A stretch of DNA of 64,000 nucleotides from JBKEDC01 sp047975205 (GTDB lineage Bacteria; Bacteroidota; Bacteroidia; Bacteroidales; Prolixibacteraceae), in assembly GCA_047975205.1 (NCBI GenBank), contig JBKEDC010000003.1, positions 1 to 64,000 of the forward strand, given 5' to 3'. A program made the position numbers and the translations under genes. Positions 1 to 7,194 of this stretch are shown here, piece by piece (the stretch's first letter is position 1; each line of letters opens with the position of its first letter). The notes under the pieces were generated by a model, which was not told the origin of the DNA, ran no database searches, and saw nothing but the letters and a program-made list of their open reading frames with translations.

Positions 1-677
1 TGAACATCAACTTCCAAACAATTAGTAAATCTCCTTTATTTAAAGGTGTTCCGGTTAATGTTATCCAGCAAGAATTTGAACAATTGCATTATCGAGTATT
101 GCATTATGCTAAAAACGATACTATTGTGCAACGAGGCAATCAATTGGAGGAAATTCGCATCGTGCTTAGTGGGCATGTTAGAAGTGAGATTGATACCGGA
201 GATCATATTACAAAAGTTGCCGATTTACACGCTCCGATGGTATTGGCTCCCGGCTTTCTTTTTGGTAAAGAAAATGTGTATCCTGTGAACGTAATAGCTA
301 ATGTTGATACTGAGATTCTATGTATGCCCAAAAGTGAATTTATGAAACTGATGCAAATGAACAAAGACATTATGAGCAATTACCTAGATATCATTAGCTC
401 TAGGGCTCAGTTTCTGGCAAAACGCATACAATTGCTTTCCTTACGCACTATCAAACAAAAAATAGCCAAATATCTATTAGATTTAGCCGAAGATAAATTA
501 CAAAACTTCGAGCTTCCCATGACGCAAACTAAATTAGCTGAATATTTTGCTGTGGCTCGTCCTCCTCTTACTAAAGCATTTGCTGATTTGAATAAAGACG
601 GTATTATCGACATTAAAGCTCGAACTGTCTATATATTGAACAAACAAGCTTTGCAACAAATTGTAACGAGCAAATAG
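1..677 (+). CDS. Crp/Fnr-family transcriptional regulator (5' end just outside window)
   Basis: This is a cyclic-nucleotide-binding-fold regulator with a C-terminal winged HTH. The open frame runs from base 3 with no stop, and bases 1-2 are TG, so the ATG probably begins one base before the window; that gives about 225 aa, normal for the family. The N-terminus (SPLFKGV) is typical of Crp-like proteins. The beta-roll occupies the first ~140 residues, and the recognition region TKLAEYFAVARPPLTKAF lies about 30 residues from the end. No cysteines suited to an Fe-S cluster are visible in the N-terminal part, so an Fnr-type oxygen sensor is unlikely, but the effector cannot be read from sequence. 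The gene is monocistronic in view and ends at a strong terminator shared with gcvT. Targets are unknown. Confidence 0.9.
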   Translation, partial: NINFQTISKSPLFKGVPVNVIQQEFEQLHYRVLHYAKNDTIVQRGNQLEEIRIVLSGHVRSEIDTGDHITKVADLHAPMVLAPGFLFGKENVYPVNVIANVDTEILCMPKSEFMKLMQMNKDIMSNYLDIISSRAQFLAKRIQLLSLRTIKQKIAKYLLDLAEDKLQNFELPMTQTKLAEYFAVARPPLTKAFADLNKDGIIDIKARTVYILNKQALQQIVTSK

Positions 678-690
678 ATCTTTTCAAAAA

Positions 691-721
691 AAGTCTCATT
701 AACTTTAAGCTAATGAGACTT
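691..721. terminator. Bidirectional rho-independent terminator
   Basis: An 11-bp perfect stem (691-701 with 711-721) and a 9-base loop lie between the convergent Crp-like gene and gcvT. T-rich and A-rich flanks suit both directions. Confidence 0.85.
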
Positions 722-751
722 CTTATTTATTTTAGATGCAAATTTTGTTTC

Positions 752-1837
752 TTACTTCACGAAGGGAAGCTTTACAATTTGTGCTTTTAAACGCTTGTTT
801 CTAACTCCTACAAATATTTCTGTTCCAAAGGTTGCATATTCTGATGCCACATAAGCCATACCAATTCCTTTATTTAAACAAGGTGATTGAGTGCCCGAAG
901 TAACAATACCTATGTTATTACCATCGGCATCAAACAACTCGTAGCCGTGACGAGGAATACCGCGATCTATCATTTCAAATCCTCGTAGTTTTCTAGTCAC
1001 ACCTTCTTCTTTCTGCAACTGTAGGCGATCTTTATCAATAAATTTATTGCGTTCATTAAACTTTGTAATCCATCCTAAACCGGCTTCAATGGGTGATGTT
1101 GTATCATCAATATCATTCCCGTATAGGCAAAATCCTTTTTCTAGTCGAAGTGTGTCACGAGCTCCTAAACCAATAGGCTTAATATTGAATTCTGCTCCTG
1201 CTTCAAAAATGGCATCAAAAATGACCGTTGCATTTTCATTATAGAAATATAATTCGAAACCTCCCGAACCGGTATAACCTGTTGCCGAAATAATAACTTC
1301 TTCAACTCCGGCAAATTTTCCGGTAGTAAAATGATAATATGGAATAATCGATAAATCTACTTCTGTGAGTTTTTGCAACACTTCGGTAGCTTTAGGACCT
1401 TGAATAGCCAATTGCGAGATTTTGTCGGAAGCATTCTCCATGTCGGCACCCATTATATTCTTAGAGGTTATCCATGCCCAATCTTTATCGATATTCGATG
1501 CATTTACCACTAACAAATATTTTTCTTCTTCGTAAAAATATACTAATAAATCATCTACAATTCCACCTTTTCCATTAGGCAAACAAGAATATTGCGCCTG
1601 TCCTAATTTAAGTGTTGAAATATCATTACTAGTCACTGATTGTACTAATTCGAAAGCTTTAGGACCTTTAACCCAAAATTCCCCCATGTGAGATACGTCA
1701 AACACGCCTACTGAATTTCTTACAGTCATGTGTTCGGTTTTTATTCCCTCAAATTCAATCGGCATTTCAAATCCGGCAAAAGAAACCATTTTACCACCCA
1801 GTTTCTTGTGCATTTCGTTTAGAGCTGTTTTCTTCAT
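752..1837 (-). CDS. gcvT: Aminomethyltransferase (glycine cleavage system T protein)
   Basis: GcvT transfers the aminomethyl carbon from lipoylated H protein to tetrahydrofolate, giving methylene-THF and ammonia in the cytosol. At 361 aa it matches the usual length (about 364). The N-terminus carries the family block around LGGKMVSFAGFEMP and the segment NSVGVFDVSHMGEF; the conserved GYTGSGGFEL segment of the folate-binding fold lies near residue 190, and GLGARDTLRLEKG near 225. The ATG at 1837 is the only start that keeps the full N-terminal domain. The gene stands alone: gcvH and gcvP are not in this window, as is common in Bacteroidales. No glycine riboswitch is evident in the 106-bp upstream spacer. 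Confidence 0.97.
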   Translation of the reverse strand: MKKTALNEMHKKLGGKMVSFAGFEMPIEFEGIKTEHMTVRNSVGVFDVSHMGEFWVKGPKAFELVQSVTSNDISTLKLGQAQYSCLPNGKGGIVDDLLVYFYEEEKYLLVVNASNIDKDWAWITSKNIMGADMENASDKISQLAIQGPKATEVLQKLTEVDLSIIPYYHFTTGKFAGVEEVIISATGYTGSGGFELYFYNENATVIFDAIFEAGAEFNIKPIGLGARDTLRLEKGFCLYGNDIDDTTSPIEAGLGWITKFNERNKFIDKDRLQLQKEEGVTRKLRGFEMIDRGIPRHGYELFDADGNNIGIVTSGTQSPCLNKGIGMAYVASEYATFGTEIFVGVRNKRLKAQIVKLPFVK

Positions 1838-1943
1838 AACTTTATATTGTTTAAACTTTTGCCGAAATTAAAAGATTAATGCAGTATTTCGTTTCTTGTT
1901 AAAGAATTTTTTCCATTTTTGTGTAAACTCAACTTAAAATACG

Positions 1944-2297
1944 ATGAGCAAAGAGAGACTTACAAGTTTAGAATACCTCAACGAAATGACCGGAGGCGAT
2001 CCCGAATTTACTCGGGAAATGATTGAAATGTTCTTCATGCAAATAGAAGAATTTAAAAATGAACTTCAAGAGCATTACGATGCTCAACGTTGGAAAGAAT
2101 TAGGCGATCTAGCACATAAGGCAAAATCTTCCGTGCTCACTTTTGGCATGAACGATTTAGGTATAAAACTTAAAGAACTACAACTAAAAACTCAGCAGCT
2201 GGAAGATACTGAGTCTTATCCTATTTACTTAGAGGTATTCAGTAGCCAATGCGATTTAGCCATTGCAGAATTAAAAAACGACTTAACTAGCTTATAA
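1944..2297 (+). CDS. Stand-alone HPt (histidine phosphotransfer) domain protein
   Basis: This 117-aa, all-helical protein consists of a single HPt module. The motif LAHKAKSS places the phospho-accepting histidine at residue 58, and the following helix (TFGMNDLG) fits the fold. Such modules shuttle phosphoryl groups between receiver domains in multistep relays. There is no kinase or receiver adjacent; the next gene starts one base after the stop (acetyltransferase, 2299), so the two are probably co-transcribed. Candidate partners in the window are the kinase at 5940 and the lone receiver at 20207, but neither linkage is demonstrated. Confidence 0.85.
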   Translation: MSKERLTSLEYLNEMTGGDPEFTREMIEMFFMQIEEFKNELQEHYDAQRWKELGDLAHKAKSSVLTFGMNDLGIKLKELQLKTQQLEDTESYPIYLEVFSSQCDLAIAELKNDLTSL

Positions 2298-2298
2298 T

Positions 2299-2766
2299 AT
2301 GAAGATTCGACAAGCTCAAATTTCTGATCTAAATCAAATCTGGTCTTTAATCATGGATTTGGCTAAAAATGAAAATGCCACCGATAAAGTAAAGCTTCAA
2401 CAAAGTGATATTACTGCATATATGTTCGAAGACACCCCTTGTCTGTTTGCCTTAGTAGCAGAAGAAGATGAGAGAATACAAGGTATTGCCATGTATTATT
2501 ATCGTGTATCAACTTGGGTTGGTAAAACATTGCATTTAGAAGATTTAATAGTGAGCGAGAAAGTTAGAGGAAAAGGAATAGGCAGCAAGCTATTTAAATC
2601 TTTGGCTCAAGTTGCCCTCGAAACAAATACACGTCGCATAGACTGGGAAGTTTCTGTAAACAACAACAAAGGAAAACAATTTTACACCCAATTAGGAGCT
2701 GATTTTGAAGAAAACTGGCGCATCTGTCGTATGGAATATGAAGCTATTGTAGCTTTATGTGAATAA
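2299..2766 (+). CDS. GNAT-family N-acetyltransferase
   Basis: A 155-aa single-domain Gcn5-related acetyltransferase. The acetyl-CoA pyrophosphate-binding motif A is visible as VRGKGIGSKLF around residues 88-98, preceded by the beta-strand HLEDLIVSE. The C-terminal part FYTQLGADFEENWRICRME is typical of the diamine/spermidine acetyltransferase-like branch, but the substrate cannot be assigned. It begins one base after the HPt stop codon, so translation is probably coupled. Confidence 0.88.
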   Translation: MKIRQAQISDLNQIWSLIMDLAKNENATDKVKLQQSDITAYMFEDTPCLFALVAEEDERIQGIAMYYYRVSTWVGKTLHLEDLIVSEKVRGKGIGSKLFKSLAQVALETNTRRIDWEVSVNNNKGKQFYTQLGADFEENWRICRMEYEAIVALCE

Positions 2767-2803
2767 TACTCTTTATCTGCAACAGTTGACTCATCTACAT
2801 ATA

Positions 2804-2850
2804 TAATCCCCATATATTTTTAGAAATAGCTCTAAAATATATGGGGATTA
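2804..2850. terminator. 17-bp perfect inverted repeat, terminator between convergent genes
   Basis: Bases 2804-2820 pair perfectly with 2834-2850, with a 13-base loop. It lies between the acetyltransferase and the minus-strand NigD-like gene and can serve both. Confidence 0.75.
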
Positions 2851-2894
2851 ATAATTCACAGCAAATATGATATACCGACCACTATGCGTGTAAG

Positions 2895-3659
2895 CTATTT
2901 CAGTTCGATTATTTCACTCTGCTTTCCCAAATCTCCTAAGCCTATATTTCTTATTCTTAGGCTTGTTTCTCCAGCAAAGTAATAAATCAGATTTGTACTG
3001 TAACTTATGGCAGTTCCATCAGTGTTAGTTCCTCTAATTGTAATAACAGCTGAAGTTTCTCCGGAGTTAGCTTGGTCTTTTAGTGCCGATATATTAAATG
3101 AAGCTACTCCCCAACCCATATATTCAGTTGTCGGGATATCATTACCATTTTGTTTTAGGTGTAATATGGTCGCTCCCAAATCCGTTTTATCTTCAGTTAA
3201 ATCCTCAACCAAATTAACAATATGAGCTGTGTTTGATATCGGCATCTCAAATGCTACTGTCAAATAATCATCTACAATCCATGCATTAATTAAGTAGATC
3301 GGATTATTACCTATAGAATCACGAACCTCATCAGTTGTAGCTTCATCGAAGATAAACATATCCCGCATAAGCATCTTGTTTATTGCATTTATTTGAATAT
3401 AATAATCATAAATACCGTCGGGGTCTTCTCCCAAGATAGTATAACTTACAGTCACTCTATCTCCATCTGTTAAATCATAACTTATTCCATTTTCTTCAGG
3501 ATAAAGTTTTTCTCCTATATCGCTTACTAAATAAAAACCACCATCTAATTGATGATAGGTTGCCGTGATCGAAATTACTGAAGAGCCTTCATCACTACCG
3601 CTGCACGAGCTTATAAATACAGCCAATAGAAGTATAAATCCATACATTAAGTTTTTCAT
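2895..3659 (-). CDS. NigD-like surface lipoprotein (copy 1)
   Basis: A 254-aa lipoprotein of the NigD-like family, found in Bacteroidales and of unproven function. The start is set at 3659 because MKNLMYGF opens a proper signal peptide whose lipobox ends at Cys19 (VFISSC); a longer in-frame extension to 3728 would bury it. Cys19 is followed by SGSDEGSS, serine and acidic residues like the Bacteroidetes signal for export to the cell surface. The N-terminal beta domain carries YHQLDGGFYLV and DGDRVTVSYTILGEDPDG; the C-terminal domain carries YMGWGVASFNI. It has the same length as the downstream copy (3815-4579) and clear block-by-block similarity, so the two are a tandem duplication. Confidence 0.87.
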   Translation of the reverse strand: MKNLMYGFILLLAVFISSCSGSDEGSSVISITATYHQLDGGFYLVSDIGEKLYPEENGISYDLTDGDRVTVSYTILGEDPDGIYDYYIQINAINKMLMRDMFIFDEATTDEVRDSIGNNPIYLINAWIVDDYLTVAFEMPISNTAHIVNLVEDLTEDKTDLGATILHLKQNGNDIPTTEYMGWGVASFNISALKDQANSGETSAVITIRGTNTDGTAISYSTNLIYYFAGETSLRIRNIGLGDLGKQSEIIELK

Positions 3660-3767
3660 AGTTTCATTTTTTGTTTTGAGAATTATTGTTTCAATATACA
3701 AAATAAATCTAATTTCAGCTAATAACAATGCTATAAGTTTATTTTTATATTAGTTCCATACAACAAA

Positions 3768-3790
3768 AGCCTCCGATACTCTCGGAGGCT
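3768..3790 (-). terminator. Terminator of NigD-like copy 2
   Basis: A 9-bp stem AGCCTCCGA/TCGGAGGCT with a 5-base loop. Read on the minus strand it is followed by TTTTGTTG, just after the stop of the 3815-4579 gene. Confidence 0.85.
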
Positions 3791-3814
3791 AATCTTAATA
3801 TACCGGCTCTGTTC

Positions 3815-4579
3815 TTATTTTAGATTTGCTTCTTTTGAAGTTTCAAATTTATTTAAACTTATCGTATTTTTCCGTGGCTCTTTATCTCCAAAATAGTAAG
3901 TAATATTTGAAGAATAATTTACATACTCACCATTATCATCACGTGAGCGCAGTGCAATATTTATAGAGCTGGCACCATCAGCTTCGTCTCTTAATTTTAA
4001 TATATTGAATGATGCCACACCCCAACCTGTATATCCTATATATGGAGCATCAAAACTATTCAGATTCAATTCTAAAATAGTCGCCCCATCTTCGGTTTTA
4101 TCCAAAGTCTTATCATCTACTATGTTCACCATAGATATGGCATAGGTTGCCGGAAATTCAAATACAACAGTTAGATAATCATCAACAATCCATGCATTAT
4201 CGATATAAATAGGATCATAACCAATAGAATCACGAACATTCTGCGTTGTAGTTTCATCAAATTGTACCATATCTTTGGTAAGCATTTCATCCATGGCATT
4301 TAAGCGCACATATAAATCGTAAACACCATCGGGGTCTTTTCCAAGAGGAGTATAGTTCACCGTCACCCTATCGCCATCTTCAAAACCGGGATAATAACCG
4401 ATCCCTGCTGCCGGCCACAGGCTCTGACCGTCATCATTAACCAAGTAGAAATATCCGTCAGTTTGATGATAGGTTGCTGCTGTAATAACCACATCATCTA
4501 GAGAATAACCGTCGTCGTCGTTGCAACTTGTCATTCCTAAAGCAGCTATAAGCGCAAACAAATAAATTAATCTTTTCAT
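3815..4579 (-). CDS. NigD-like surface lipoprotein (copy 2)
   Basis: A 254-aa lipoprotein, paralogue of the neighbouring 2895-3659 gene. The signal peptide ends at Cys19 (LGMTSC), followed by NDDDGYS, a clear acidic surface-export signal. Shared blocks with copy 1 include YHQTDGYFYLV, DGDRVTVNYTPLGKDPDGVYDLY, NVRDSIGYDPIY, NAWIVDDYLTV and GWGVASFNI. It lies upstream of copy 1 on the same strand, but a terminator (3768-3790) separates them, so separate transcription is likely. The NigD family is named from the bacteriocin-associated nig genes; no nig peptide or immunity gene is recognisable nearby, so the role is unknown. Confidence 0.88.
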   Translation of the reverse strand: MKRLIYLFALIAALGMTSCNDDDGYSLDDVVITAATYHQTDGYFYLVNDDGQSLWPAAGIGYYPGFEDGDRVTVNYTPLGKDPDGVYDLYVRLNAMDEMLTKDMVQFDETTTQNVRDSIGYDPIYIDNAWIVDDYLTVVFEFPATYAISMVNIVDDKTLDKTEDGATILELNLNSFDAPYIGYTGWGVASFNILKLRDEADGASSINIALRSRDDNGEYVNYSSNITYYFGDKEPRKNTISLNKFETSKEANLK

Positions 4580-4737
4580 ATCGTTTCTTTTTATAAATTC
4601 TTAAAAATGATCACAACAATTATGCCATCAGTGTTTATTTAAAAGTTATAATACGTTAAAATAAACAATAAATATCTTAATTAGATAACCTATATTGAAA
4701 TAACAAATAGTAACTTAGCGCATCTTTTAGTTACATC

Positions 4738-5568
4738 ATGAAATTTATACTCACTATACTATTAAGCATTTACATTTCATTAGGCTATGCCAATCAACCT
4801 ATTAATGTTAACGACAGCCTAATCTTTCAACAGAGCATAGCAAGCTCCAAGTCTTCTAAACTCAGTATTGGAGATGATGTTATTCTAGTAGGCAAAAGTT
4901 TTTTGAATACGCCATATGTTTCAAATACTTTGGAAGGTAATAAACGAGAAAAATTGGTGATTAATCTTTCATGGGTTGATTGCACCACTTTTGTAGAATA
5001 TGTGTTAGCCATAGCACGCTCTGTTCATTATGGAGATTCATCATTCAGTGAATTCAGGCGTGAGCTTCAAGAAATCAGGTATCGAGACGGCAAGCTTGCA
5101 GATTATAATTCTCGTTTGCATTACTTCAGCGATTGGTTATATAATAACGAACAAATGGGAATACTTGTAAAGCTGGATTCTAGTTTCCAACAGAGTTATT
5201 ACAAGCCAATAAATTTTATGAGCAATCATCAAAATAATTATCCGATTCTGAAAAACAACAAATCATTACTAACAGAGATTAAAGCTACCGAGCAAGCATT
5301 AAGCTCTCGAAAGCAGTTCTTTATTCCTAAATCTAACATTGCCGATTGTGAATCTGAATTTAGAAATGGAGATATTGTGGGCATAACAACCAATATAGCC
5401 GGACTCGATATCGTTCACGTAGGTTTTATTATTTTTGAATGCGGAAGAGCACACTTGCTTCACGCTTCATCTGAAAAACATAAAGTAGTAATTTCTGAAG
5501 AACCACTGGCTGACTATTTAATCAGGTTAAAAAATAGAACCGGTATCATGATTGCTCGTCCTCAATAA
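4738..5568 (+). CDS. Secreted DUF1460 (NlpC/P60-like) cell-wall hydrolase
   Basis: A 276-aa exported protein with a signal peptide of about 18 residues (ending near GYA). It matches the DUF1460 family of papain-like-fold cysteine hydrolases thought to cut peptidoglycan fragments. Visible support: the nucleophile block SWVDCTTFVEY with Cys82, and the C-terminal histidine block LDIVHVGFII with His227. It is the first of four plus-strand genes with short gaps (17, 48 and 22 bp), preceding the truncated acyltransferase, a histidine kinase and DPP IV. Exact bond specificity (amidase or endopeptidase) is inference only. Confidence 0.82.
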   Translation: MKFILTILLSIYISLGYANQPINVNDSLIFQQSIASSKSSKLSIGDDVILVGKSFLNTPYVSNTLEGNKREKLVINLSWVDCTTFVEYVLAIARSVHYGDSSFSEFRRELQEIRYRDGKLADYNSRLHYFSDWLYNNEQMGILVKLDSSFQQSYYKPINFMSNHQNNYPILKNNKSLLTEIKATEQALSSRKQFFIPKSNIADCESEFRNGDIVGITTNIAGLDIVHVGFIIFECGRAHLLHASSEKHKVVISEEPLADYLIRLKNRTGIMIARPQ

Positions 5569-5585
5569 AAGAAGAAACAAACCAT

Positions 5586-5891
5586 ATGAGAAATTTTCTA
5601 AACAAGCTGATTGTTCTTTGCTTAAAAAGCGTTGCACGTCTTCCGTTTAGCGTAATTTATATACTTGCTGATATTTTTTATCTGTTTAGTTATCATGTTC
5701 TTAAATATTGCAAAAAAGTAATTACTGAGAACTTACAGTGCTCATTTCCCCGGAAATCAGATACAGAAGTTGGTAAACTTGTTCAAGCCTATTATCGTCA
5801 TTTTAGCGATATTACACTAGAAAGCATTAAAATGTATCATATGCCACCGATTGTAATGAAAGATATTAAAAAGCCTGGTTACAACATATAA
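5586..5891 (+). pseudogene. Truncated LpxL/HtrB-like lipid A acyltransferase
   Basis: The 101-aa product matches only the N-terminus of Bacteroidetes lysophospholipid/lipid A acyltransferases: a hydrophobic start, LPFSVIYILADIFYLFSYHV, then NLQCSFPRKSDTE and FSDITLESIKMYHM. Full-length members are about 290-300 aa and contain an HX4D catalytic motif that is missing here. Only 48 bp separate the stop from the next gene, and I find no remainder of the gene in any frame, so the 3' two thirds have been deleted. The remnant is probably inactive. It sits 17 bp after the DUF1460 gene. Confidence 0.75.
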
Positions 5892-5939
5892 CATGCCTGA
5901 TTTTGCATCACTCAACCACACATTATAACAAAATATATC

Positions 5940-7172
5940 ATGTCTCTCTCAACTGATTACGAAAAGTGCAGCAAAGAAGATTTAATACTTGAACTTCATG
6001 ATAAACAACAGACTATTGATGCACTTCAGAAGCAAGTAAAAAAAGCTAAGTCCTTAAAGAAAATCAAGAGCAAACTAAAAAGAAACCAACTGCGTTTTAA
6101 AGGACTCTCAAAACAATCTACAGAAGGTATTTTACTCGTTAATCGAGATGGATATATCGAATTCTTCAACAATGCATTCTGTAAGCTGCTTGACGTATGC
6201 TCAGAGGAAATTAAGCATTGTCATATTTCTGAGATATATGTAGCTTTGGGCAACTCTTTAGAGCTTTTCCATAAAATAATTACTACAAAAAAGATTCATC
6301 ACTTAGAAAAAGAGCGTTTTTTACAACAAGATGGTAGCTGCAGGTATGCCAATGTGAATGGTTCATTGCTTCGTTTGCCACATGAGAAGCTTGTGTTGCT
6401 CACATTTAATGAAACAACTCAAGAAATTGAGAAACAACAAGAACTGATTAAAGCTCGACAAAAAGCAGTAGAGGCCGAACGCGTAAAAAGTATATTTTTA
6501 ATGAATATGTCACATGAAATACGTACTCCCATGAATGCCATATTAGGCTTTGTTGATTTACTGAATGACGATATTTCTCGTGAAGAACGTCAAAGTTACA
6601 TTGATGTTATCTCACAAAGCGGCCGACGCTTACTTTCAACAATTAATGATATCATTGAAGTTTCTCGAATAGAATCAGGAAAATTGGAGCCTCGTTACGA
6701 ACAAATAAACCTAATTGATTTCCTAGCGTTTAATTATAATTTTCTTAAGCCTCAAGCCCAGGCAAAAAATGTTGATTTTCATTTTGATATAAATATTTCT
6801 CCTGAAGATGCTTTAATCGTAACCGATAAAAAAATATTAGATGGCATTTGCACTAATCTGATCAAAAATGCCATTAAGTTCACCAATAGAGGAGAAATTA
6901 AATTTTCTTGCTGTTTAGATGGCGATTTTTATAAAATTAGCATCTCAGATACCGGCCAAGGTATTAGCGAGAAAAAACAAAAGCTTATCTTTGAGCAGTT
7001 TTCTCAAGCCGATAAAGATTATTTAAACAGAAAACATGAAGGGTCAGGTTTAGGTCTAACAATCACTAGAGCTTACGTTGAATCATTAGGCGGTAGAATC
7101 AGCTTATCGTCTAAACCTAATGAAGGAAGCACATTCAACGTTTTACTCCCTTATATTAAAGAAATTTCGTAA
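5940..7172 (+). CDS. PAS-domain sensor histidine kinase, cytosolic
   Basis: A 410-aa kinase with no membrane segment. A lysine-rich coiled coil (residues 15-55) precedes a PAS fold (about 60-165: GILLVNRDGYIEFFNNAF), then a HisKA domain with MNMSHEIRTPMN (His192), and a HATPase domain with the N box NLIKNAIKF (near 306), G1 DTGQGIS (near 337) and G2 GSGLGL (near 368). There is no receiver domain and no adjacent response regulator, so it is an orphan kinase. Its neighbours suggest an envelope-linked input: a DUF1460 hydrolase and acyltransferase remnant upstream, DPP IV 22 bp downstream. Confidence 0.93.
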   Translation: MSLSTDYEKCSKEDLILELHDKQQTIDALQKQVKKAKSLKKIKSKLKRNQLRFKGLSKQSTEGILLVNRDGYIEFFNNAFCKLLDVCSEEIKHCHISEIYVALGNSLELFHKIITTKKIHHLEKERFLQQDGSCRYANVNGSLLRLPHEKLVLLTFNETTQEIEKQQELIKARQKAVEAERVKSIFLMNMSHEIRTPMNAILGFVDLLNDDISREERQSYIDVISQSGRRLLSTINDIIEVSRIESGKLEPRYEQINLIDFLAFNYNFLKPQAQAKNVDFHFDINISPEDALIVTDKKILDGICTNLIKNAIKFTNRGEIKFSCCLDGDFYKISISDTGQGISEKKQKLIFEQFSQADKDYLNRKHEGSGLGLTITRAYVESLGGRISLSSKPNEGSTFNVLLPYIKEIS

Positions 7173-7194
7173 GTAATAACAATAAAAAAACAAG

